The notes beneath the pieces were generated by a model that was not told where the DNA came from, made no database searches, and saw only the letters and a list, made by a program, of their open reading frames with translations. Positions 1 to 8,047 of a DNA stretch of 38,880 nt are shown one piece after another; within the stretch, counting starts at the first letter, position 1, and every line of letters starts with the position of its first letter. Source of the stretch: Oceanispirochaeta sp. M1 (GTDB taxonomy: Bacteria; Spirochaetota; Spirochaetia; DSM-2461); assembly GCF_003346715.1 (NCBI RefSeq), contig NZ_QQPQ01000043.1, positions 1 to 38,880 of the forward strand, in the 5' to 3' direction. The position numbers and the translations under genes were made by a program.

Positions 1-101
1 TCTTCCTTTCAATATTTGTCATGAACTTGGACAAAATGTGTTCCAAAGAAATGAGAGAAATTGAAGAAAGATTCAAAATCAGGAGAACTAGGGTTGCCTG
101 A
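1..101 (+). CDS. C-terminal tail of a probable membrane transporter (partial)
   Basis: A frame open from the window edge ends at a TGA at 99-101 and supplies about 32 residues. A short hydrophobic stretch (FLSIFVMNL) is followed by a charged tail (roughly DKMCSKEMREIEERFKIRR). A final membrane helix plus a lysine/arginine/glutamate-rich cytoplasmic tail is typical of sugar symporters of the GPH family, and of some ABC permeases. The fragment is too short to choose between them. It lies on the same strand as the beta-mannosidase and alpha-glucuronidase genes and 97 bases before the first, so it could be the uptake system of that set. The transporter assignment is inference. Confidence 0.35.
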   Translation, partial: FLSIFVMNLDKMCSKEMREIEERFKIRRTRVA

Positions 102-122
102 AAGACTTTTTCAGTAAGCCCT
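90..122 (+). terminator. Weak stem-loop after the partial gene
   Basis: CTGAAA (98-103) pairs with TTTCAG (109-114) around a 5-base loop, and AGGG (90-93) can pair with CCCT (119-122). There is no clean T-run behind it, so it may be a weak terminator or an intercistronic hairpin. It overlaps the stop codon of the partial upstream gene. Confidence 0.25.
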
Positions 123-198
123 ATTTATCTGGCCTTCAACAAGCAGATTATTCAAGGAATGACTGAAGGTTCTATTAAGGGATAATAAGGAAAAAATT

Positions 199-2661
199 TT
201 GAAAACAATAGATTTATCTGGAAAATGGGATGTCGTCAGTTCCTGTAAACAATATAGCTGGGTGAGCGATGTTCCCGGATCGGTACTCTATGATATGGAC
301 AAATCCGGTTCTATGGGGGAGGGCGGTGCATTTTACCGGAATAACAACCGCAAAGCTCCCGAATTGATGGATCGGGATTATATCTTCAGGAAAACATTTG
401 AGCTTTCAAATGAATTCTTTGAGCAATATGATAAGAGCTCCAGCCGGATTGTTCTTGAAGCAGATGGTCTTGATACTCTGACTGAAATAAAAGTAAATGA
501 AGTTCTTGTCGCCAAGACAAAAAACATGCATCGTTCCTATAGTTTCGACATTGCTGAATTACTGATTCCCGGTGGAAACTCTATTGAAATAACCTTCTTA
601 AACTCATTGGAATATATAAAGAGGGAACATGCCAGACGACCCCTCATGGCAGAAGATCCGGAGGGTATTACAACAATTCCGGGTTTTTATACCATTCGTA
701 AAAGCCACTGCAGTTACGGTTGGGACTGGGGACCTCAAATTCCAGATGCCGGGATTTGGAGAGCAATAAGAATCGTCAGATATGATGACTGCAGATTCAA
801 TGATTTGAGAATTACACAGAGTCATTTTTCAGATCATGTGGTCCTGGATCTCAGTGCTGAAACAGAACACTGGGGAGAAAAAGAGTTCCATATTATCGGC
901 ACTGTGACATCTCCTTCGGGACATGAAATTCCATTCTCATTCTCGGCAGCTGAAAATACAAAGATTAGAATTGATAAGCCTCAATTGTGGTGGCCCAACG
1001 GCATGGGAGAGCAGTATTTGTATATCGTTCTGGCTGATATGACTGCTGATGGAGTTGTGTCGGGTACAGTTGAAAAAAATATCGGTTTGAGAACACTGAC
1101 AATCGCTCGTAAACCAGATGAATGGGGAGAGACGTTTCACTTCGAAGTCAACGGCATTCCTCTCTTTGCCAGGGGAGCTAACTATATCCCTGAAGATATA
1201 TACCTCAACAGGATGAATGAAGAGCGAACTGAGAGGCTTCTCGGTGACTGCAGTGAAGCCAACTTCAATTGCATACGTGTCTGGGGGGGCGGTGTATTTC
1301 CTGATGATTATTTCTATGATCTCTGCGATCGCTATGGCCTGATAGTCTGGCAGGATATGATGTTTGCCTGTGCTATCTACGATATGTTAAGCGATGAGTT
1401 TACAGAGAATATTTCTGAAGAAATTCGGGATAATCTGAAAAGGATACGTCATCATGCGAGTCTCGGACTGATTTGCGGCAACAACGAGATGGAATGGTTT
1501 TTTGTTGATTATGATACATTTCCTCAGACAAAGGAAAATGAATTTGAGTATATAAAACAGTATCACATGGTCATTCCGGAAATCCACAAAGAGATCTGCC
1601 CTGAGATCTTTTACTGGTCCTCATCACCCTCTTCGGGAGGGTATTTTGAGGAGCCTAATTCACCTGATAAAGGGGATTGTCATTTCTGGGAGGTCTGGCA
1701 CGGTAATAAGGATCTGTCTGAGTACAAAAATCACTATTTCCGCTTTATGTCGGAGTTTGGATTCGAGTCTCTTCCGTCCATAAAAACCATTGAATCCTTC
1801 ACATCTGAGGATGATAGGAATATCTTCTCTCCTGTTATGGAAGAACATCAGAAACGGGTAGGGGGCAATCCCAAAATTGTCTCCTATCTGTCCAAGTATT
1901 TCCGTTATCCCAAAGATCTCGACTCTCTGTCTTATGTTTCTCAGTTGAGCCAGTCCGATGCAATTCGTATCGGTGTTGAACACTGGCGAAGAAACCGTGG
2001 CCGCTGTATGGGATCCATCTACTGGCAGCTCAATGATAATTGGCCCGTGGCTTCCTGGTCCAGCATCGATTATTACGGCCGCTGGAAGGCGCTGCATTAT
2101 GGGGTGAAACGGGCCTACGATAATATTCTCCTCTCCATTGACGGAGTAGGAAGACAGGCAGTTATTCATCTGTCCAATGAGTCGAACAAGTTGACCAGAG
2201 GAACCCTGTCTGTACGCCTTATCTCCCTTGATGGAACTGTTCTCAACGAGCAGAGCCTGACTGTGGAGTGTCAATCATGGTCCAGTGCGGTCATGTATAC
2301 ATTTGATCTGAAAGATGGGATCTCCCCGGAATCCGCGGTTCTCAGTGCGGTTTACCAATGTGAAGAAAGAACTTACGAGTCGGCGCATTTTTTTGAAATC
2401 TATAAATATTTCGATCTGAAAAAGCCTGAAATAACCTTTGTTTTCAAAAACTGGGGTGATGAGAGAAGTGAACTGACTCTGTCCTGCGACAAACCGGCGA
2501 TTTATGTCGAGTTGGATCTCATGGAAGGAGATTGTGTTTTTTCTGATAACTATTTTCACCTCTTTCCAGGAGATGAGAAAAAAATTCAGATTCGACACCT
2601 GGGTAATAGTCCGGAATCATATGAATCCTTCCGTATTAGATCTCTGGTGGATAGCTACTAA
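199..2661 (+). CDS. Beta-mannosidase, glycoside hydrolase family 2
   Basis: Hydrolyses terminal beta-D-mannose from the non-reducing end of mannosides. At 820 residues it has the usual GH2 beta-mannosidase length. Order: jelly-roll sugar-binding domain (about 1-190), immunoglobulin-like domain (about 195-300), TIM barrel (about 310-640) and C-terminal beta domains. CGNNE places the acid/base glutamate at E430, and MSEFGFES places the nucleophile at E519. Other family marks are SYGWDWGPQIP, IRVWGGG and WQDMMFACA. No signal peptide is visible, so it should act in the cytoplasm on imported oligosaccharides. The start is TTG at 199, chosen because AAGGA lies just upstream; no ATG fits better. The GH115 gene follows after 26 bases, so the two are very likely co-transcribed. 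Family assignment is firm; the exact beta-mannoside is unknown. Confidence 0.93.
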   Translation: MKTIDLSGKWDVVSSCKQYSWVSDVPGSVLYDMDKSGSMGEGGAFYRNNNRKAPELMDRDYIFRKTFELSNEFFEQYDKSSSRIVLEADGLDTLTEIKVNEVLVAKTKNMHRSYSFDIAELLIPGGNSIEITFLNSLEYIKREHARRPLMAEDPEGITTIPGFYTIRKSHCSYGWDWGPQIPDAGIWRAIRIVRYDDCRFNDLRITQSHFSDHVVLDLSAETEHWGEKEFHIIGTVTSPSGHEIPFSFSAAENTKIRIDKPQLWWPNGMGEQYLYIVLADMTADGVVSGTVEKNIGLRTLTIARKPDEWGETFHFEVNGIPLFARGANYIPEDIYLNRMNEERTERLLGDCSEANFNCIRVWGGGVFPDDYFYDLCDRYGLIVWQDMMFACAIYDMLSDEFTENISEEIRDNLKRIRHHASLGLICGNNEMEWFFVDYDTFPQTKENEFEYIKQYHMVIPEIHKEICPEIFYWSSSPSSGGYFEEPNSPDKGDCHFWEVWHGNKDLSEYKNHYFRFMSEFGFESLPSIKTIESFTSEDDRNIFSPVMEEHQKRVGGNPKIVSYLSKYFRYPKDLDSLSYVSQLSQSDAIRIGVEHWRRNRGRCMGSIYWQLNDNWPVASWSSIDYYGRWKALHYGVKRAYDNILLSIDGVGRQAVIHLSNESNKLTRGTLSVRLISLDGTVLNEQSLTVECQSWSSAVMYTFDLKDGISPESAVLSAVYQCEERTYESAHFFEIYKYFDLKKPEITFVFKNWGDERSELTLSCDKPAIYVELDLMEGDCVFSDNYFHLFPGDEKKIQIRHLGNSPESYESFRIRSLVDSY

Positions 2662-2687
2662 AAAACTGAATACAGGAAATATCTAAT

Positions 2688-5522
2688 ATGAAAAAACAAG
2701 GCCTCTTGAAAATATGTTTTACTCCTGGAGAAAACACTTTCCCTCTGGTTGATCAGGATAAATGCGCTCCCAGCTTACTGATTGATAAAAAAGATGCAAA
2801 AGTTATACGGATTGCAGCAGATTTACTGATCCAGGATATTGTAACAGTCAGTGGAGTAAAGCCGTATTTACGAACTGATGATGTCAAAGACGGGAGCTCT
2901 ACTGTCATTATCGGCACTATCGGAAGCAGTGGACCTGTTGATAAACTCATTGCTGAAGGACAACTGGATGTCAGCGAAATCAAGGGGAAATGGGAAGCCT
3001 TTCTGATTACAACAGTTGATTCATCTCTTGTTATCGCCGGAGCTGACCGGCGAGGTACTGTTTTCGGAATCTTCACTCTCTCCAGAGCCATGGGAGTGTC
3101 TCCCTGGTACTGGTGGTCTGAAGTCAGACCAAAGAAGCGGGATTCTCTATATGTGAGGGCATCGAATTACACGGAAGGATCACCATCTGTCAAATACCGC
3201 GGACTTTTCATCAACGATGAAGTCATGGGACCGAACAGCATGCACGACTGGGCGAAAAAAACCTTTGAAACAGAAGAGGGCCGTATAGGTCCGAAGGTTT
3301 ATACCCGGGTATTTGAGCTTTTACTGCGTCTAAAGGCAAATTATTGCTGGCCTGCCATGCATCCCCCTTCTCACTGGTTCAACAAGAATCCATTGAACCC
3401 GCAGCTGGCCGAAGATTATGCCATTGTAATGGGAACATCTCATTGTGAGCAGATGCTGCGTAATAATATGACCGAGTGGGACAGTGACACCATGGGTCCC
3501 TGGAACTACAAAGTTAATCGGGATGGAATTCTGGATTACTGGAAAGAGCGCCTTGAAAGCAACAGTCAATATGAAAACACCTATACCGTCGGTCTCAGGG
3601 GAACAGAAGATACAGAACTCGAGGGTAGCGAGAGTATGTCGGAGATGGTCGAACTGACCCAGCAGGCCCTGGATGACCAACGCCTGCTTCTGTCTGAAAG
3701 TATTAATCCGAATCCGGAGCAGATCCCCCAGGTTTTATGTCTATACAAAGAAGTACTTGTGGTTTATCAGAATGGTCTGAAGGTTCCGGATGATATCACA
3801 TTGTTATGGGTTGATGATAATCACGGTTATATGCGGCAGCTCAGCACTCCTGAGGAGCAGAATCGCACAGGAGGCTCGGGGCTTTACTATCACCTCTCTC
3901 TCCTGGGTACACCCGAAGGTTATCTCTGGCTCAGTACTATCTCACCGGAACTGATGTCCAGTGAACTGACCAAAGCCTATGAATTCGGTGCTGACCGTAT
4001 CTGGATGTTCAATGTAGGTGATATTAAGCCGGCTGAAAAAGAGTTGAACTTCGCCCTTGATCTCGCCTGGGATATAAACAGCTGGACACCGGATAAAGCA
4101 GAAGGCTATATGAAACACTGGGCCTCAGAAACTTTTGGTGAAGAGAGGGCCGATGCTATTGCTGATGTCATGAGACGTTTCTATCTATTGGCCGCATCGG
4201 GAAAGCCGGAACATGTGTATCGTCTGGAATACACTGAGGCAGAGCTTGATAAGAGAATCAGTGACTATAGGAGGCTTTCTGATGATGCAGAAGCTGTTGC
4301 TGATACTTTACCCGATTCACTGGGGGATGCCTATTTTCATTTGATTCTTTATCCCGTACAGGGATCCCGTTGGATGAATGAGCGGATGCTCCTCGGCCGA
4401 CGGAGTCAAATTAATGCAGTCCGGGGGGATGTCTCCGCTGCAATGAAGGATGTTGATTCTTCCAGGAAAGCTGCAGATGAGTTGAAGCAGCTGGACAGAC
4501 GTTATAATTCGTCGGGAAATGGAAAATGGGAAAACTTCATGACATGTCAACCGCGTTTTAACCGCCCTGAATCACCCTATGCAACGGAGAAATTGATCGA
4601 AGAGAGCAGGAATGCAGTATCAGAACTTATTTTTTCACTCCATGACGCTGAGACAGCAAAGGGTGTTAAATATGAAAATGATGGTTTATCCGGCAGCGAA
4701 GAGGGGGGGGAAGCCGTTTTCAGCTGGAATTCGGAACAAGAGGGGATCAGTTATATCTGGGTGAGAACGACCAAGCCCAGCTACAGCGAATCTTCCTACT
4801 CTGGAGAAGTCCCGGTTCCGAAACTCACTGGAAAATTCAATGAGAGTCCCTGGGAATGTGACATTCCCCACTTTGGAAATGCCTGGCATACTAAGATGAC
4901 TCCCCCTACTTGGTGCAGGATGGCAAAAGTCAAGGTGAATAAAGGGAGGAATCAACTGGTTCTTGATCTCCGGGACCCTTTAATCATTATATCAGAGCTT
5001 CGTTTAAGTATGACTCTCCCATTACCGGCAGAACACCTCAAGACTCTCTCTGCCGGTGATTATACAGCCCGGGGAGACGGCAGACATTCAGATATTGTTC
5101 CTTTACCGGGACTCGGTACAGGGACCGGAATTTGCGCTTTTCCCTTCACGGCACCATCCCTCAGTACAGGGCAGATTTCTGATGCACCATGGGTGGAATA
5201 TTCGATTGAGATCCCCGCCGGCAGCAGTAGACTTCTGATCAGGTCATTACCTAACCAGCGCATACATGCCGGCCGCGGGGTTCGATATGCTGTCTCAATT
5301 GATAAGGCTGAACCTGTGGTATTTGATGTCCAGGCAGACGAGTTCTCTCCCCAGTGGCAGTATAATGTTATCCATGGATATACATCACGTTACATTGATT
5401 TTGAACATTCCGAACTAGAGAAAAAGATCATCCGTATCTATCTTCTCGATCCCGGCTTAGTCCTCAGGGAACTGATTCTAGATCCTGTATTAAAGACTGT
5501 TGTAAAACACACAGTATCATAG
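2688..5522 (+). CDS. GH115 alpha-glucuronidase family protein
   Basis: Known GH115 members remove alpha-1,2-linked glucuronic or 4-O-methyl-glucuronic acid from xylan and related glycans. The 944 residues match the family length. Family-type motifs include KYRGLFINDE, LKANYCWPAMHPPSHWFN, VGLRGTEDTELEG (from residue 301), LLWVDDNHGYMRQL (W374, D376, D377), GGSGLYYHLSLLGTPEGYLWL (split here only by reading position) and MFNVGDIKPAEKELNFALD. A C-terminal beta-rich region follows from about residue 640. Many characterised GH115 enzymes are secreted; this one shows no signal peptide and begins MKKQGLLKICF, so it is probably cytoplasmic. ATG at 2688 has AGGAAA upstream. Pairing with a beta-mannosidase suggests a glucuronic-acid- and mannose-containing hetero-oligosaccharide; that substrate is inference. 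Confidence 0.9.
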   Translation: MKKQGLLKICFTPGENTFPLVDQDKCAPSLLIDKKDAKVIRIAADLLIQDIVTVSGVKPYLRTDDVKDGSSTVIIGTIGSSGPVDKLIAEGQLDVSEIKGKWEAFLITTVDSSLVIAGADRRGTVFGIFTLSRAMGVSPWYWWSEVRPKKRDSLYVRASNYTEGSPSVKYRGLFINDEVMGPNSMHDWAKKTFETEEGRIGPKVYTRVFELLLRLKANYCWPAMHPPSHWFNKNPLNPQLAEDYAIVMGTSHCEQMLRNNMTEWDSDTMGPWNYKVNRDGILDYWKERLESNSQYENTYTVGLRGTEDTELEGSESMSEMVELTQQALDDQRLLLSESINPNPEQIPQVLCLYKEVLVVYQNGLKVPDDITLLWVDDNHGYMRQLSTPEEQNRTGGSGLYYHLSLLGTPEGYLWLSTISPELMSSELTKAYEFGADRIWMFNVGDIKPAEKELNFALDLAWDINSWTPDKAEGYMKHWASETFGEERADAIADVMRRFYLLAASGKPEHVYRLEYTEAELDKRISDYRRLSDDAEAVADTLPDSLGDAYFHLILYPVQGSRWMNERMLLGRRSQINAVRGDVSAAMKDVDSSRKAADELKQLDRRYNSSGNGKWENFMTCQPRFNRPESPYATEKLIEESRNAVSELIFSLHDAETAKGVKYENDGLSGSEEGGEAVFSWNSEQEGISYIWVRTTKPSYSESSYSGEVPVPKLTGKFNESPWECDIPHFGNAWHTKMTPPTWCRMAKVKVNKGRNQLVLDLRDPLIIISELRLSMTLPLPAEHLKTLSAGDYTARGDGRHSDIVPLPGLGTGTGICAFPFTAPSLSTGQISDAPWVEYSIEIPAGSSRLLIRSLPNQRIHAGRGVRYAVSIDKAEPVVFDVQADEFSPQWQYNVIHGYTSRYIDFEHSELEKKIIRIYLLDPGLVLRELILDPVLKTVVKHTVS

Positions 5523-5565
5523 AGAGCAATGATGTTACGGACATTTTGGATGTAGTGTTTTCCAT

Positions 5566-5582
5566 ACTCCTATAATAGGAGT
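5566..5582. repeat. 17-base palindrome between GH115 and the terminator
   Basis: ACTCCTAT-A-ATAGGAGT is a perfect dyad centred on 5574, in the tail between the alpha-glucuronidase stop and the strong terminator. No T-run follows on either strand. It could add a second hairpin to the 3' end of the mRNA or be a protein-binding site. Confidence 0.4.
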
Positions 5583-5588
5583 CCGTTC

Positions 5589-5626
5589 AATCTTCCTGTC
5601 TGATAGACAGGAAGATTCTTTTTTTT
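5589..5626 (+). terminator. Strong intrinsic terminator of the GH2-GH115 operon
   Basis: AATCTTCCTGTCT (5589-5601) pairs perfectly with AGACAGGAAGATT (5605-5617) around the 3-base loop GAT, followed by CTTTTTTTT. Thirteen paired bases and an eight-T tract make this the clearest rho-independent terminator in the window. Its T-tract runs into the stop codon of the convergent HIT gene. Confidence 0.93.
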
Positions 5627-6053
5627 ATAACGCTTTTCTGAGAGCTTCAATATGGGTCTTGTATTGTGAATCCTCGAGGAACTTTTTTTCTTCGGGCATC
5701 ATATCAAAGATGGCACCCCATTTAGCTTCATCTTTATACTTGGGTACCAGGTGGAAATGGATATGAGGCCCCTTATCTCCAAATGAAGCATAGTTCAGCT
5801 TGTCTGGATTAAATACTTTCTGTATGGCTTCAGATGCCTTTGCCATGTCATCCATCAGGTCATGTCTTTCCTGAGTGTCCAATTCAAATAATTCACCCTT
5901 ATGTCCTTTGTTATAAGCAACGATGCATCGCCCCGGGTGAGTCTGCTCCTTGAAAAAGAAAAAGGTGGTGACTTTTAACTCGGCTATTTCAATCATCAAG
6001 TCCGAAACTCTGTGATCACGGGTACAATACATACAATTTTTGTCTATGTTCAT
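5625..6053 (-). CDS. HIT-family (histidine triad) nucleotide-binding protein
   Basis: Small HIT-superfamily nucleotidyl hydrolase or transferase of 142 residues. The histidine triad is visible as HIHFHLVP, with H97, H99 and H101, and a KGPH lead-in. Near the N-terminus C7 and C10 (CMYC) may form half of a zinc knuckle, as in some HINT and GalT-like relatives. Family members typically release nucleotide monophosphates from phosphoramidates or dinucleoside phosphates. No signal peptide, so cytoplasmic. ATG at 6053 is preceded by AGGGAG. It stands alone, convergent with the glycosidase operon and divergent from the metallo-hydrolase, so context says little about its substrate. Confidence 0.9.
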   Translation of the reverse strand: MNIDKNCMYCTRDHRVSDLMIEIAELKVTTFFFFKEQTHPGRCIVAYNKGHKGELFELDTQERHDLMDDMAKASEAIQKVFNPDKLNYASFGDKGPHIHFHLVPKYKDEAKWGAIFDMMPEEKKFLEDSQYKTHIEALRKAL

Positions 6054-6345
6054 TTCTAATCTCCCTTATCTATATGTCAGATTATCATACAATGTGTTGT
6101 TTTTGAAGATATGAATTAATATTTTTTGTTTTTGAGACAAATACCTAATCTGAGGTTAATGAAGAAACATTTCCATATCAGCCAGTTTTGCAGCAACGGT
6201 GATGTAAACCTTAGAGGAGATGGATAATGAATGAAATTATCTCAAGAGTTTACTTTTAATTAATCATTTTCGGAGTTTTTACTGTAAAATTAAACCTTCA
6301 AAGAGGGCGGCGCCCGGAAAAATATATGTAAATAAGGAGATCATA
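6054..6345. other. Intergenic region between HIT and MBL-fold genes, with a possible leader ORF
   Basis: This 292-base divergent region is AT-rich. Two things stand out. A 10-codon ORF (6227-6259, +, peptide MNEIISRVYF) sits behind a good ribosome-binding sequence GAGGAG. A GC-rich palindrome GGGCGGCGCCC (6305-6315) lies just upstream of the MBL ribosome-binding site and would form a tight hairpin in the leader. Either could affect translation of the downstream gene, but both may be chance. No tRNA, riboswitch or clear promoter pair is recognised. Confidence 0.3.
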
Positions 6346-7167
6346 TTGAAAATTAAAATACTCGGCACTTGTGCTGCTGAAGGCTGGCCGGCATTGTTCT
6401 GTAATTGCCCTGCATGTCGGAAAGCAGGGCAATTAGGTGTAAAAAATCTGAGAACCAGATGTTCCATTCAGATTGATGATCTTTTGAAAGTCGATTTACC
6501 ACCTGATTCTCTGATTCATGCCCATAAATACAATTTGAAGATGCATGAACTGAAATATTTACTGATAACTCATTCCCATGCAGACCATCTAAGTCCCGGT
6601 GAAATTGAATACATTATTCATCCCTATGCTGTACCACCTGTAATCGAAAACCTGAAGGTCCTTGGGAATTCTGAGTGTATAGCCATTATGAAGAAAGCAA
6701 TGGAGAGCCCTTTGAGTGATTTCGAGGGATTGATGAATGAAGTTCGTCCTTTTGAAACTCTATCTTTGCCACCATATTCGGTGACAACTCTGAAGGCAAA
6801 TCACAGACCGGATCAGTTTCCCCTGAACTATATAATTGAAAAAGATGGTAAAAGCCTTCTTTATACATGTGATACAGGGTTTTATGAAGAGGAAACTTGG
6901 GAATTCCTCAAGGACAGGAGGGTCGATATGGTTATCAGTGAATGTACGGAAGGACCAAATCGATCACGCGGTCAATACCATATGGGATTTCCCGATGTTC
7001 TTGAATTTAGAGAAAAAGCCGATAAAATCTCACTATCTGATTCAGATACACAGTGGATTCTGACGCATTTTTCTCATGGAGGTGGATTACTTCATGATGA
7101 ACTTGTTTCCCTGATGGAACCTGAAGGTTTCAAAGTTGCCTGGGATGGTTTAGAGATAGATTTATAA
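6346..7167 (+). CDS. Metallo-beta-lactamase-fold hydrolase, PhnP-like
   Basis: A 273-residue dinuclear-metal hydrolase of the MBL superfamily. The metal motif HxHxDH is THSHADHL (H76, H78, D80, H81); further ligand candidates are the Asp in YTCDTGF and His in WILTHFSHGGG. Near the N-terminus CNCPACRKA (C19, C21, C24) resembles the extra zinc-binding cysteines of PhnP, the phosphodiesterase that opens cyclic ribose phosphates. This makes a phosphodiesterase role plausible, though not proven. Start is TTG at 6346, chosen because AAGGAGA lies at ideal spacing. No signal peptide, so cytoplasmic. It converges on a GDPD gene, giving two phosphodiesterase-type enzymes side by side. There are no other phn genes here, so a classical C-P lyase role is unlikely. 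Confidence 0.82.
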   Translation: MKIKILGTCAAEGWPALFCNCPACRKAGQLGVKNLRTRCSIQIDDLLKVDLPPDSLIHAHKYNLKMHELKYLLITHSHADHLSPGEIEYIIHPYAVPPVIENLKVLGNSECIAIMKKAMESPLSDFEGLMNEVRPFETLSLPPYSVTTLKANHRPDQFPLNYIIEKDGKSLLYTCDTGFYEEETWEFLKDRRVDMVISECTEGPNRSRGQYHMGFPDVLEFREKADKISLSDSDTQWILTHFSHGGGLLHDELVSLMEPEGFKVAWDGLEIDL

Positions 7168-7222
7168 GTATGTGAAGGTCCCGATGCATCGTTCTGATTC
7201 TAAACAGAATGTTGAGTTGTCC

Positions 7223-7254
7223 GAAGGATGGAAGATTGAAAAACTCCATCCTTC
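7223..7254 (+). terminator. Stem-loop between convergent MBL and GDPD genes
   Basis: GAAGGATGGA (7223-7232) pairs with TCCATCCTTC (7245-7254) around a 12-base loop. It is followed by AGGGATCTTTATTTAT, AT-rich but without a pure T-run. It probably ends transcription of the MBL-fold gene, with moderate strength. Confidence 0.5.
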
Positions 7255-7299
7255 AGGGATCTTTATTTATATAATGAAACCGGGTTATCTCCGGGGCAA

Positions 7300-8031
7300 T
7301 TATTGAAGGTCTTTTAAATATTTGACTGGATAGTCCAGAACAATCATATCAGCTCCTGATTCCAGGGCTTTATTAAAGCGTTCCATGTCATATTCACCAT
7401 AGTTGATCATCAGCTTTAAGCCCAGGTTTTTACATTCATCAACCATTTTATTGCTGACGTTTTTTAAATGACACTCAATTATCTGAGGATTGTACCGGGC
7501 TTTCAATTCAGATAAACGTTCTGGTGTGTCGCAATTTATTTTCAAGGCCATATGGGGTGCTGTTTTTCGGAATGATCTGACCATATGTTCCTTTTTGAAC
7601 CAGAAAAAACACCTATCCTGCATCTCGTATTTTTTTATCAGTGACAATAATTTTTTCAGATTGCAGGATTTTACATCAAAAAAAAGTTTTGTACGTTTTC
7701 CGACAGCCATGAGAATATCTTCTACTCTTGGGATTTTCTCTCCGGCAAAGTCTTCAGAAAACCAGGAACCCGCATCGAGACTGTCAATATAAGAAGATCT
7801 TCTGAGTCTAAATAGCCCCTTTCCATTAGATGTTCTTCCAAGACGTTTATCGTGGTGATTGTAGAGAACGCCGTCAAGGCTGGATCTGATATCAATCTCA
7901 ACATAATCTATATCCCGTACCTGACAGATATTAAAAGCTGATATTGTGTTCTCAGGAGCTTCCCCGTTGGCTCCCCTATGAGCCACTAATTCTACATTAA
8001 CTTTTTGTCCGGTTTTTACAATCCATTCCAT
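7300..8031 (-). CDS. Glycerophosphodiester phosphodiesterase family protein
   Basis: GDPD TIM-barrel enzyme of 243 residues, expected to cleave glycerophosphodiesters to glycerol-3-phosphate and an alcohol. Visible catalytic marks: VAHRG (H18, R19), APENT (E27, N28, T29), YVEIDIR (E45, D47) and NHHD (H60, D61). The usual metal-binding glutamate in the later ExK strand appears as FFDVK, with Asp in place of Glu, so metal use or activity may differ. No signal peptide, so cytoplasmic. It starts 16 bases after the (alpha/alpha)6 glycosidase stop and is the last gene of the GH38-led operon. That position suggests it processes the phosphoglycerol part of an imported glycan or glycolipid headgroup; this is inference. 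Confidence 0.87.
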   Translation of the reverse strand: MEWIVKTGQKVNVELVAHRGANGEAPENTISAFNICQVRDIDYVEIDIRSSLDGVLYNHHDKRLGRTSNGKGLFRLRRSSYIDSLDAGSWFSEDFAGEKIPRVEDILMAVGKRTKLFFDVKSCNLKKLLSLIKKYEMQDRCFFWFKKEHMVRSFRKTAPHMALKINCDTPERLSELKARYNPQIIECHLKNVSNKMVDECKNLGLKLMINYGEYDMERFNKALESGADMIVLDYPVKYLKDLQ

Positions 8032-8047
8032 TATTTATTCTAATTCC

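Noticed and set aside
1660-2274. A 204-codon open frame on the - strand within the GH2 gene
   Set aside because: Antisense to the conserved TIM-barrel coding sequence, with no ribosome-binding site and no recognisable domain.
6346-7167. MBL-fold protein as part of a phosphonate (phn) pathway
   Set aside because: It resembles PhnP in its cysteine motif, but no C-P lyase or phosphonate transport gene is present in the window.
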